The notes beneath the pieces were generated by a model that ran no database searches, was not told the DNA's origin, and was given only the letters and a program-made list of their open reading frames with translations. A DNA stretch of 64,000 bases from Burkholderiales bacterium (GTDB lineage: Bacteria; Pseudomonadota; Gammaproteobacteria; Burkholderiales; Burkholderiaceae_C). The translations under genes were made by a program, and so were the position numbers. Shown here one piece after another: positions 1 through 7,850 of the stretch. The first letter of the stretch is position 1, and each line of letters starts with the position of its first letter. The stretch spans positions 62,001 through 126,000 of the forward strand of contig RXJQ01000022.1 of the NCBI GenBank assembly GCA_003963115.1. Reading direction: 5' to 3'.

Positions 1-560
1 AACCACTGCCGGGCCACGCCGTGGTGAGGCAGCGTGGCCTTCAGGCGCGCCGCCACGCCCCAATGGCCATACTCCTTGCGGGCAAAACTAACGCCCAGGG
101 CCGAGCGCGTCTGGGAAAACTTGCCCTCGCAGATGGCCAGCAAACTGGCGTCGACCGGCGCGCCTTCCTCGGTCACCGGCCCGACCACCTCCACCTTGGG
201 CGCAAACCGCAGGGCCTCGCCCAGCAGGCGCTCCAGCTCGGCCGCATCCACGATCCAGGCCAACTCGCTCACGCATTGCTGCCAGGCCGAAAACGACAGG
301 ACACCGCCCTCGTCACCCCGCACATCCATCTCGCTCACAGGCGAGGCATAAGCCTTGAGCGCAGGCCAGGCCCGCAGCCGCTCCAGCAGGCGGATGGCAC
401 GCGCATTCAAGGCATAGGTGCGCACATCAGGCTTGGCAGCGCCCTTGCCCGCCTCGGGTGCCTTGGCCCAGGCCACTTTCCAGCCATCGGCCGACAAGGA
501 CAGCGCCAGACTCATGGCCACCGCCCCCGAACCACTGACACACACATCAAAAGCAGGCAT
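1..560 (-). CDS. UbiH/UbiF/VisC-family FAD-dependent monooxygenase (partial, C-terminus off the window)
   Basis: The reverse strand reads from ATG at 560 without a stop to the window edge, giving the first 186 residues; the ORF track misses it because the stop lies outside. The N-terminus is a Rossmann-like FAD segment (VSGSGAVAMSLALSLS, with alanine where the third glycine of GxGxxG is usual). It is followed by the family signature DVRTYALNARAIRLLERLRAWPAL-like stretch, a SELAWIVDAAELERLL segment, and YGHWGVAARL...PHHGVARQW, all in the order seen in ubiquinone-biosynthesis hydroxylases. Expected role: flavin-dependent ring hydroxylation, probably in ubiquinone synthesis. Which Ubi step it performs cannot be told from this part. 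The leader upstream of the start is a pyrimidine-rich GTTTGTTT-repeat tract on the coding strand. Confidence 0.8.
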   Translation of the reverse strand, partial: MPAFDVCVSGSGAVAMSLALSLSADGWKVAWAKAPEAGKGAAKPDVRTYALNARAIRLLERLRAWPALKAYASPVSEMDVRGDEGGVLSFSAWQQCVSELAWIVDAAELERLLGEALRFAPKVEVVGPVTEEGAPVDASLLAICEGKFSQTRSALGVSFARKEYGHWGVAARLKATLPHHGVARQW

Positions 561-664
561 ATGCGCAAACACAAGCAAGAACAAGAGGAACAAACAAACG
601 GAAACAAACGAACGGCGACGAGGCCCCAGGCGCACGAAAACGGAGGGCCATTCGGTAATTTAAT

Positions 665-684
665 ATGGAATTCTTAAATTCCAT
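665..684. promoter_or_regulatory. 20-bp A+T-rich palindrome upstream of the hybrid kinase
   Basis: ATGGAATTCTTAAATTCCAT has perfect 8-bp arms around a 4-bp centre and ends 16 bases before the chosen ATG of the kinase. It is conspicuously A+T-rich in a GC-rich genome. It contains the ATG that the ORF track uses as the kinase start, which argues for the later start at 701. It is probably an operator or a promoter-proximal site; the regulator is unknown. Confidence 0.5.
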
Positions 685-700
685 CGAATACAGGGAACCA

Positions 701-2623
701 ATGGCAGTAAACCGCTTGTGGAGGGCTGTTTTGGGCCATTCCGATACTGCTGCCGGCCCTCAGCATGCCGGCAGCGCGAACTACCTGTCACTGATCGAGC
801 ACAAAACGGCACTTCGTATCTACCTGATCGCGGCCGTGGCGGCCCTCGTGCTGTGGGGATGCGAGCTGAGCACCCAGGTGATCGCGCCGCACGACCGGTG
901 GGCGCAGCCCGCCCTCGCGCTGCTGATGCTGTGGCTGCACCGTACGCTGGACCACCACCCCGAAACGCTGCTGGGCACCCAACGCGTGGCCGCCGGCGGG
1001 CTGGGCGCCTATTTCATGGTGAGTTCGCTGTCGGCGCTGTTCTTCAATCGGCAGGCGGTGTCGCCCTACTGGGTGGCCAACAATTTCCTGTGGATGCCGG
1101 TGGTGTCGTTGCTGCTGCAGCTCACGTTTCCCTGGCGATGGGCCGTGCGCCTGTCGCTGGCCATGCTGGCCATGGTCGCCCTGCCCGCAGTCTGGCTGGA
1201 GGCCACCTCCACGGACAAGGCCTGGTCCGGCGTGATGCAGTCGCTGGTCATCAATGGCGTGCTGATGCAGATCACCTTCCTGGTCAGCCTGATCAGTGTC
1301 GACCGGCTCAAGCATGGCGTGGGGCTGATCGTCTCCGGCCACAAGGACGGCCCCAGCGACGCCCGTCAGGCGCTGGAGATGTGGGTGCGCGACCGCACCG
1401 ACGAGCTCGCACGCGCCCGCGACGCTGCCGAGACCGCCTCCCGCGCCAAGAGCCGCTTCCTGGCCGTCATGAGCCACGAGTTGCGCACCCCGCTGCATGC
1501 CATGCTGGTGTCGGCTGATCTGCTGGCTGACAAGAACAACCTGCCCGGCGACACCGAGCGCGATACCCGCCTGCTCAACACCATCCAGACGAGTGGCCAG
1601 CACCTGCTGACCCTGATCGACCAGGTGCTGGAGCTCTCGCGCATCGAGGCCGGCAAGATCGAGGCCGTGGAGCAGCCCATGGACCTGCGCCTCATCGTGC
1701 AGAAAGCCTGCGCCGCCGTGAAGCCCATGGCCGAACTCAAGGGCCTCAAGCTGCTGATCGGCATGCCCGATGACCTGCCCTCCATGCGCATGGGCGACGA
1801 GCTGCGGCTCACCCAGGTGCTGATCAACCTGATGGCCAATGCGATCAAGTTCACCATGCAAGGCCATGTCAGCCTCACCCTGCGCCGTCTGCCGCCTGTC
1901 AACCCGGGAGAGGACTGGCTGTGCATGAGCGTGATCGACACCGGCCAGGGCATGAGCGAATCCGACCAGAGCCGCGTCTTCGAGGCCTTCTACCAGGCCG
2001 ACAGCCGCAGCAACCGCCACCACGGCGGTGCCGGCCTGGGCTTGACCATCACCCAGGAACTGGTGAGCCTGATGAAGGGGCGGCTGAGCCTCAAGAGCCA
2101 GCCGGGCCGGGGCACACGCATCGACGTGGAGCTGCCGCTGGCCATCTTGCAGGACACGGACCCGTCCCTGCTGCGCGCGCCCAACGTGAGCCGTGATCTG
2201 CGCGGCCAGCTGGTGCTGGTCGTCGACGACGATGATGTCAACCGCATGCTGGCCACGGAGGTGCTGCTGAGCGCCGGGGCCAGCGTCAGGGAAATCAGCA
2301 ACGGCCACGACGCGCTGGCCTTCATGCGCGAGAACCGCCCCGCTGCCGTGCTCATGGACTGGCGCATGCCCGGCATGGACGGCCTGGAAACCACGCAGCG
2401 CCTGCGCCAGGGCGAAGCCGGTGCGCTCAGCCAGGACGTGCCCGTCATTGGGTTGACGGCCAACGCCTTCGAGGAAGACCGCCAGGCCTGCCTCAGCGCG
2501 GGCATGAACACCGTGCTGACCAAACCGGTGGACCGCAAGCAGTTGCTCGATGCGCTCTGCCTGTGGATGAAGATCGACCCTGCGGCCAAACCTGCCTCAC
2601 CGGCGACACCATCGGCGGCGTAA
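701..2623 (+). CDS. hybrid sensor histidine kinase/response regulator, membrane-anchored
   Basis: 640 residues from ATG 701, which has AGGGA just upstream; the ORF-track start at 665 lies inside a palindrome and lacks a ribosome site. About six hydrophobic segments fill the first ~190 residues. Then come a HisKA domain with the H-box [16 protein letters not shown] (phospho-His about residue 259), and a HATPase domain with N-box [20 protein letters not shown] and [11 protein letters not shown]-terminal receiver domain follows ([15 protein letters not shown] with phospho-Asp about residue 553, and the TKPVD lysine). There is no separate periplasmic sensor domain, so the signal is probably sensed in or at the membrane. 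No cognate regulator gene is adjacent. The stimulus is unknown. Confidence 0.9.
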   Translation: MAVNRLWRAVLGHSDTAAGPQHAGSANYLSLIEHKTALRIYLIAAVAALVLWGCELSTQVIAPHDRWAQPALALLMLWLHRTLDHHPETLLGTQRVAAGGLGAYFMVSSLSALFFNRQAVSPYWVANNFLWMPVVSLLLQLTFPWRWAVRLSLAMLAMVALPAVWLEATSTDKAWSGVMQSLVINGVLMQITFLVSLISVDRLKHGVGLIVSGHKDGPSDARQALEMWVRDRTDELARARDAAETASRAKSRFLAVMSHELRTPLHAMLVSADLLADKNNLPGDTERDTRLLNTIQTSGQHLLTLIDQVLELSRIEAGKIEAVEQPMDLRLIVQKACAAVKPMAELKGLKLLIGMPDDLPSMRMGDELRLTQVLINLMANAIKFTMQGHVSLTLRRLPPVNPGEDWLCMSVIDTGQGMSESDQSRVFEAFYQADSRSNRHHGGAGLGLTITQELVSLMKGRLSLKSQPGRGTRIDVELPLAILQDTDPSLLRAPNVSRDLRGQLVLVVDDDDVNRMLATEVLLSAGASVREISNGHDALAFMRENRPAAVLMDWRMPGMDGLETTQRLRQGEAGALSQDVPVIGLTANAFEEDRQACLSAGMNTVLTKPVDRKQLLDALCLWMKIDPAAKPASPATPSAA

Positions 2624-2687
2624 AATGGCAGGTTTGGTGCGCGTGAGGTGCGCCGCCCTTCTCTTTCTGTACCCTCTAGGAACATCC

Positions 2688-3782
2688 ATGAGCCTCAAGT
2701 GCGGCATCGTGGGTCTGCCCAACGTCGGCAAGTCCACCCTTTTCAACGCCCTGACCAAGGCCGGCATCGCGGCTGAAAACTACCCCTTCTGCACCATCGA
2801 GCCCAATGTGGGCGTGGTGGAAGTGCCCGATCAGCGCCTGCAAGCCCTGGCTGACATCGTCAAGCCCGAGCGCATCCTGCCCGCCATCGTCGAGTTCGTG
2901 GACATCGCTGGCTTGGTGGCCGGCGCTTCCAAGGGCGAAGGCCTGGGCAACCAGTTCCTCTCGCACATCCGCGAAACAGACGCCATCGTCAATGTGGTGC
3001 GCTGCTTCGAAGACGACAACGTGATCCACGTGGCCGGCAAGGTCGACCCCATCGCCGACATCGAAGTCATCCAGACCGAGCTGTGCCTGGCCGACCTGGG
3101 TACCGTCGAAAAGAGCCTGACCCGCTACCAAAAGGCCGCCCGATCTGGCAACGACAAGGAAGCCGCAGCCCTGGTCAAGGTGCTGGAAAAGTGCCAGGCT
3201 GCGCTGGACCAAGCCAAGCCCGTGCGCTCCATCGATTTCAGCAAGGAAGAGCTGGTCATCCTCAAGCCCCTGTGCCTGATCACCGCCAAGCCCGCCATGT
3301 TCGTGGGCAACGTGTCTGAAACGGGCTTTGAAAACAACCCCCTGCTGGACCGCCTGAAAGAATACGCCGCAGCCCAAAAAGGAGCCGTGGTGGCCATTTG
3401 CGCCAAGACCGAAGCCGAACTGGCCGAGATGGACGACGAGGACCGCGCCATGTTCCTGGCCGAAATGGGTCAGGACGAGCCCGGCCTGAACCGCCTGATC
3501 CGCGCGGCCTTCAAGCTGCTCGGTCTGCAAACCTACTTCACCGCCGGTGTGAAGGAAGTGCGCGCCTGGACCATCCACGTGGGCGACACCGCCCCTCAGG
3601 CCGCTGGCGTGATCCACACGGACTTCGAGCGTGGCTTCATCCGCGCACAGACCATCGGCTTTGACGACTACATCCAGTTCAAGGGCGAACAAGGCGCGAA
3701 AGACGCCGGCAAGATGCGCGCCGAAGGCAAGGAATACGTGGTCAAGGACGGCGACGTTTTGAACTTCTTGTTCAACGTCTGA
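2688..3782 (+). CDS. ychF: redox-regulated ATPase/GTPase YchF (Obg-like)
   Basis: 364 residues from ATG 2688, preceded by AGGAA; the ORF track extends it 21 codons upstream without support. The P-loop GLPNVGKST lies near residue 9, DIAGLV corresponds to switch/G3, and the C-terminal TGS-like region reads [15 protein letters not shown]...GFIRAQTI...[13 protein letters not shown], the usual YchF ending. Length matches the family (363 in E. coli). It is a ribosome-associated P-loop ATPase involved in translation and oxidative stress responses. It is housekeeping and its start lies about 65 bases after the kinase stop. Confidence 0.97.
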   Translation: MSLKCGIVGLPNVGKSTLFNALTKAGIAAENYPFCTIEPNVGVVEVPDQRLQALADIVKPERILPAIVEFVDIAGLVAGASKGEGLGNQFLSHIRETDAIVNVVRCFEDDNVIHVAGKVDPIADIEVIQTELCLADLGTVEKSLTRYQKAARSGNDKEAAALVKVLEKCQAALDQAKPVRSIDFSKEELVILKPLCLITAKPAMFVGNVSETGFENNPLLDRLKEYAAAQKGAVVAICAKTEAELAEMDDEDRAMFLAEMGQDEPGLNRLIRAAFKLLGLQTYFTAGVKEVRAWTIHVGDTAPQAAGVIHTDFERGFIRAQTIGFDDYIQFKGEQGAKDAGKMRAEGKEYVVKDGDVLNFLFNV

Positions 3783-3797
3783 GCCAAACAGAACGTC

Positions 3798-4601
3798 GTG
3801 CGCAGCAGCCTGAAGTTCGCAGGGCTGTACTGTGCAACGTTGGCGCCGCTGGCCCTCCACCCCGTCTCGGCCGCCTGCAGCCGGGTATTGCGCGTGGGCT
3901 GGGTGGCGTGGCCCCCATATTCGGTCGAAGGCCCGCGTCAGCAGCCTTTGGGGCTTGACGTCGAACTCGTCTCGCGCATCGCCCAGGAGGCCGGTTGCAC
4001 GGTTGAATTCGTCCGGGGCATACCGCCGCCGCGTCAGCTGTTTTACCTGCGTCAAGGCACGCTCGATCTGCAATTTGCCGCATCCGACGTGCCCGAGCGC
4101 CACGCCTTCGCCTGGGTCAGCAAGCCCTACCGCGCGGAGATCATTTCGCTGTTCGCGCGCAGCGGCGAGGCAGCCCGCTATGCCCCCGCCACCCTCGACA
4201 CTGTGGCCAAGAATCACTGGCACCTGATCGCGCCGGATGCGGGCTGGTTCGGTGCGAGCTACCAGGCTCTAAGGCCTCAGTTTCAAGCCAAGGGCCGGCT
4301 TTCTGTCTACCGCACGACCACGCAGGGCATGCAGATGCTAAACACGCACCGTGGCGATCTGGTGCTGGGCGACCACTACGCCTTCGTGCACGAATCCTTG
4401 GCCAAGGGCATCCCGCCGCTCGACCCGCTGCCCATCCCGGTCAACGAGGACCCCATCCACCTTCTGCTGAGCAAGACCTCGCTTCAGGCGAGGGATATGG
4501 ACACCCTCAACGCGGCCATCGAACGCCTGACCCGAAGCGGCGCTCTGAGGGACATCGAGACACGCTATCGCCTGAGCCAGGGCCGCGCGCCTCGCCGCTG
4601 A
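3798..4601 (+). CDS. periplasmic amino-acid-type solute-binding protein (SBP family 3-like)
   Basis: 267 residues starting at GTG 3798, 15 bases after ychF, with no clear ribosome site. A signal peptide ending near HPVSA is followed by RVLRVGWVAWPPYSVE and then PLGLDVELVSRIAQEAGCTVEFV, the entry pattern of family 3 binding proteins. The C-terminal lobe keeps GMQMLNTHRGDLVLGDHYAF and a final helix AIERLTRSGALRDIETRY. No ABC permease or ATPase is adjacent; the next gene is a chemoreceptor. It could therefore deliver a ligand to a receptor or to a transporter encoded elsewhere. The ligand cannot be told. Confidence 0.75.
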   Translation: MRSSLKFAGLYCATLAPLALHPVSAACSRVLRVGWVAWPPYSVEGPRQQPLGLDVELVSRIAQEAGCTVEFVRGIPPPRQLFYLRQGTLDLQFAASDVPERHAFAWVSKPYRAEIISLFARSGEAARYAPATLDTVAKNHWHLIAPDAGWFGASYQALRPQFQAKGRLSVYRTTTQGMQMLNTHRGDLVLGDHYAFVHESLAKGIPPLDPLPIPVNEDPIHLLLSKTSLQARDMDTLNAAIERLTRSGALRDIETRYRLSQGRAPRR

Positions 4602-4637
4602 CGGCACAGGCTGTGCGTCCACGTGGCGCATAAAAGA

Positions 4638-4651
4638 CTGATCTGGATCAA
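4638..4651. promoter_or_regulatory. FNR/ANR-like box upstream of the chemoreceptor
   Basis: CTGATCTGGATCAA differs from the FNR/ANR consensus TTGAT-N4-ATCAA only at the first base. It lies in the 236-base gap between the binding-protein gene and the chemoreceptor, about 190 bases before the receptor start. That distance is compatible with control of the receptor only if transcription starts well upstream. Apart from this site I see nothing in the gap. Confidence 0.35.
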
Positions 4652-4837
4652 GCATGGCCACCCATGATGGCCCGAGGTCTGGCCATCGCGGATTTTTCCC
4701 ATGTGGAGAAAAATATTCTGCTCAAGACCTCGCCCTTGTCGCCGAAAGCTTCAGGGATCTAGGCGACTTGGACTTGGCATGACGGCCCTGCTTCTCGGCG
4801 CCACCTGACGACCGACAACAGGCTTGTGCCATTCACC

Positions 4838-6394
4838 ATGAACATGTTTGCCTTGATGCGAGGATTCTCGATTCGCTTTCGTATGTACAGCGCCATTGGT
4901 GTCGTGCTGTTTCTGCTCGTCCTGGTGGGCGGTGTGGGCCTGTATGGCCTGCTGCACAACCAGAGCGCCAGCGACGCCTACCGCAAAGGTCACTTCGCCG
5001 AGGTGAGCCTACTGTCGGGCATGCGCGAGGCCATTGGCGACATCCGTTTGCGTGAGAAGAACGCCATTTTGCTGGCCGGCGACGGCGCCGCCGTCGGCCG
5101 CGAGATTCAAGGCTGGCAAGGCAGCATCAAGACCCTGCGCGAACTCTGCGCCCGCATGCTGGAAGGCGAGGAAGACGCAGACAACGTCGTTGTGCGCAAG
5201 ATGCTGACGCAACTGGACGCCTACCAGAAGGCCGTGGAGTCTGAATCCGACCAGTTGGCCTCGGGCGCGCTGTCGGGCAAGGCAGCGATGAGCAAGCTGG
5301 CACCGGCCGCCGGGCTGGCCAATCAGTTCGGCCAATACACGCAGGACATCGACAAGATCCTGAACCAGGAGTCGGAGACAGCGAACGTGGAACAGGCGGT
5401 GACCGTGCGCAACACCATGCTGCTGTTTGGCGGTGCCGTGCTGCTGTCCATCCTGATCGTGGCCCCGCTGACCATCCTCAACCAGATCTGCATCTGCCGT
5501 CCACTGGAAGACGCCCAGCGCATCTCCCAGGCCATCGCGGCCGGCCACCTGAGCAACCAGGTCGATACCAGCGGCTCGGACGAACCCGCACAGTTGCTCG
5601 GCGCCCTGATGCGCATGCAGGACGCATTACGCGCCATCGTCTCGGATGTGCGCATCTCGGCCGACTCCATCTCCGTGGCCTCCAGCGAAATCGCCAGCGG
5701 CAACATGGACCTGTCTTCCCGTACCGAAAGTACGGCGTCCAATCTGCAGGAAACCGCCAACTCGATGGAGCACCTGACCGGCACCGTGCAGCAGAGCGCC
5801 GAGTCGGCCACGCAGGCCAATGCGCTGGCGCAGTCCGCCGCCACGGCCGCCCATCGCGGCAACAGCATCGTGTCAGAAGTCGTCTCCAACATGGACGAGA
5901 TCGACGGCACCAGCAAGCGCATCAACGACATCATCGGCGTCATCGACGGCATCGCCTTCCAGACCAATATCCTAGCCCTGAACGCCGCGGTGGAAGCCGC
6001 CCGTGCGGGCGAGCAAGGCCGTGGCTTTGCCGTGGTGGCCGGCGAGGTGCGCTCCCTGGCTCAGCGCAGCGCCACCGCCGCCAAGGAAATCAAGCAGCTG
6101 ATCCAGGCCTCCAGCGAGAAGGTGGAGTCGGGCACGCGCCTGGTCCACGACGCGGGTGCCGCCATGGAAGAGATCATCGCCAGCGTGCAGCGCGTCTCGG
6201 ACATCATCGGCGAGATCAGCTCGGCCGCCACCGTGCAAAGCACCGGCATCGCCCAGGTGAACCAGTCGGTGACTGATCTGGATCAGATGACGCAACAGAA
6301 CGCCGCGCTGGTGGAGCAGTCTGCTGCGGCTGCTGCCAGCCTCAAGGATCAGGCCACGAAGCTCACGCATTCGATGGCCATCTTCAAGGTCTGA
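4838..6394 (+). CDS. methyl-accepting chemotaxis protein
   Basis: 518 residues from ATG 4838; ATG 4844 and 4856 are alternatives, and the track uses GTG 4826. TM1 spans about residues 17-40, a small periplasmic four-helix-type domain about 41-185, and TM2 about 190-212. HAMP follows, then a long cytoplasmic coiled coil with the conserved tip [44 protein letters not shown]. The C-terminus ends in SMAIFKV, with no NWETF-type CheR-binding tail. It signals to CheA/CheW; a CheW gene lies about 0.9 kb downstream. The ligand is unknown, though the binding-protein gene immediately upstream is a possible partner. Confidence 0.95.
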   Translation: MNMFALMRGFSIRFRMYSAIGVVLFLLVLVGGVGLYGLLHNQSASDAYRKGHFAEVSLLSGMREAIGDIRLREKNAILLAGDGAAVGREIQGWQGSIKTLRELCARMLEGEEDADNVVVRKMLTQLDAYQKAVESESDQLASGALSGKAAMSKLAPAAGLANQFGQYTQDIDKILNQESETANVEQAVTVRNTMLLFGGAVLLSILIVAPLTILNQICICRPLEDAQRISQAIAAGHLSNQVDTSGSDEPAQLLGALMRMQDALRAIVSDVRISADSISVASSEIASGNMDLSSRTESTASNLQETANSMEHLTGTVQQSAESATQANALAQSAATAAHRGNSIVSEVVSNMDEIDGTSKRINDIIGVIDGIAFQTNILALNAAVEAARAGEQGRGFAVVAGEVRSLAQRSATAAKEIKQLIQASSEKVESGTRLVHDAGAAMEEIIASVQRVSDIIGEISSAATVQSTGIAQVNQSVTDLDQMTQQNAALVEQSAAAAASLKDQATKLTHSMAIFKV

Positions 6395-6413
6395 GCTGGC
6401 CCCTCGTTTGACC

Positions 6414-7133
6414 ATGCACCTGCGCCATCATCCACGATCTCGGTGCATGCTGGCCTTGGCTGGCACCATGGCGATGGCGATGGCAATGTCAGATGGCGCT
6501 TGGGCCGGCCGGCCGCTGTCGACCGACGACGCGAGTGCCAACAGTCAGGCCCAATGCCAGTTGGAGAGCTGGCAGGACAGTATCGGTGGACTGCGGGCGG
6601 TGCATGTGTCGCCTGCCTGTGGCTTGCTCGATGGGTTTGAGCTCGGGCTGGATGTGATCCGTGTGTCCCCCGCCACAGAGCAGGCTCAGGCGCGCGCGGT
6701 GGGCATCAAGTGGGCACCGGAATGGGCCAGTTGGCAAGGCTTGCGGTTCGGCGTGAAAGCCGGCACCCTCAGCGAGAAGGCCCATGACGAGCACGCCTGG
6801 CATCAGTCCCTCGTGGGTGCCAGCGCCCTGGCCAGGCTGCCGCTGAATGCCCAATGGACCCTGCACCTGAACCTCGGGCGCGAGCGCAACAAGCTAGAGC
6901 AAGCAAGCACCAACAGCTACGCAGCCGCCCTGACCTGGTCACCCGAGGCTCGCTGGCTGGTCTTTGGCGAAGTGCTGGGACACGCCAACAGCCCCGCCTG
7001 CCAGGCCGTCGGCCTTCGCTATTGGCTGCTGCCCGACAAGCTGGGGCTGGACGCCACCGCCGGACGCAGCAATGCCACGCCAGACAGCCGTAGCTGGGGC
7101 ATTGGCATCGGCTGGTATGGCATCTCGTTTTGA
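6414..7133 (+). CDS. hypothetical secreted protein, probably outer-membrane beta-barrel
   Basis: 239 residues from ATG 6414 (the track uses TTG 6408), 19 bases after the chemoreceptor stop, so possibly co-transcribed. An N-terminal signal peptide with a Met/Ala repeat (MAMAMAMS) ends near GAWA. The mature part alternates polar and hydrophobic residues in short strands (LRFGVKAGTL, WTLHLNLG, WLVFGEVLG, VGLRYWLL) and ends WGIGIGWYGISF. A terminal Phe preceded by alternating aromatics is typical of outer-membrane barrels. I do not recognise a named family. Two Cys occur near CQLESW and SPACGL and another later. Confidence 0.6.
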   Translation: MHLRHHPRSRCMLALAGTMAMAMAMSDGAWAGRPLSTDDASANSQAQCQLESWQDSIGGLRAVHVSPACGLLDGFELGLDVIRVSPATEQAQARAVGIKWAPEWASWQGLRFGVKAGTLSEKAHDEHAWHQSLVGASALARLPLNAQWTLHLNLGRERNKLEQASTNSYAAALTWSPEARWLVFGEVLGHANSPACQAVGLRYWLLPDKLGLDATAGRSNATPDSRSWGIGIGWYGISF

Positions 7134-7268
7134 GCACCATGCCCAAGCCATCAAATGGACTTTCATTTCCGGACTTCAGTTCCGGCGACCACCGCCGATA
7201 TTGACGGTGAACCCAGTTCCCACGGAGTACGCCCCGCTTGGCGCACGCCCCGCTACCGAAGGACGCGC

Positions 7269-7844
7269 ATGGAAACCCTGCAAGCCGCCCCCCAGACTCA
7301 ACCCGCCGTCCGCGGTGATGCCTCGCCCGCCGGTTTGGGCATGCGCAATGCCAATCGCCAGGTCCGCCATGTGCCCGCCGGCCGTGAATACCTCACGTTC
7401 CGCCTCGGCACCGAAGAGTACGGCATCGACATCTTGAAGGTGCAGGAAATCCGCTCCTACGAGCCGCCCACCAAGATCGCCAACGCGCCCGCCTACCTCA
7501 AGGGCGTGGTGAACCTGCGCGGCGTGATCGTCCCCATCGTGGACCTGCGCGTGAAGTTCAATTGCTTCAACGACGAAGGCCAGACCGAGATCAACAGCTT
7601 CACCGTGGTGATCGTGCTGAACGTCAAGGGCCGCGTGGTCGGCGCCGTGGTCGATTCGGTGAGCGACGTGATGCAGCTGTCTGAGCAGGCCATCCAGCCC
7701 GCCCCCGAGATGAGCAGCTCGGTCGTGGACACCACCTACATCACCGGCATCGCCAATGTGAGCGAACGCCTGCTGATTCTCATGGACATCGAATCCCTGA
7801 TGGGCAGCGCCGAGATGGGCCTGATCAACACCCTGGCTCAGTAA
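7269..7844 (+). CDS. cheW: CheW chemotaxis coupling protein
   Basis: 191 residues from ATG 7269, preceded by GAAGGA at good spacing; the 229-residue track ORF starts 38 codons too early. An unstructured N-terminal ~40 residues precedes the CheW fold: YLTFRLGTEEYGIDILKVQEIRSYEPPTKIANAPAYLKGVVNLRGVIVPIVDLR, then VVGAVVDSVSDVM. It scaffolds CheA onto chemoreceptors such as the one upstream. The C-terminus continues past the fold with a short tail. It is convergent with the next gene, only six bases from its stop. Confidence 0.93.
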   Translation: METLQAAPQTQPAVRGDASPAGLGMRNANRQVRHVPAGREYLTFRLGTEEYGIDILKVQEIRSYEPPTKIANAPAYLKGVVNLRGVIVPIVDLRVKFNCFNDEGQTEINSFTVVIVLNVKGRVVGAVVDSVSDVMQLSEQAIQPAPEMSSSVVDTTYITGIANVSERLLILMDIESLMGSAEMGLINTLAQ

Positions 7845-7850
7845 GCCGCC

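Noticed and set aside
2613-2665. GGCGGCG ... CGCCGCC stem as terminator of the hybrid kinase gene
   Set aside because: The left arm is the end of the coding sequence, the loop exceeds 30 bases, and the following T-tract is broken by Cs.
788-4223. Long antisense ORFs opposite the hybrid kinase and ychF (506 and 515 residues)
   Set aside because: Same shadow composition and no recognisable motif; the forward genes are unambiguous.
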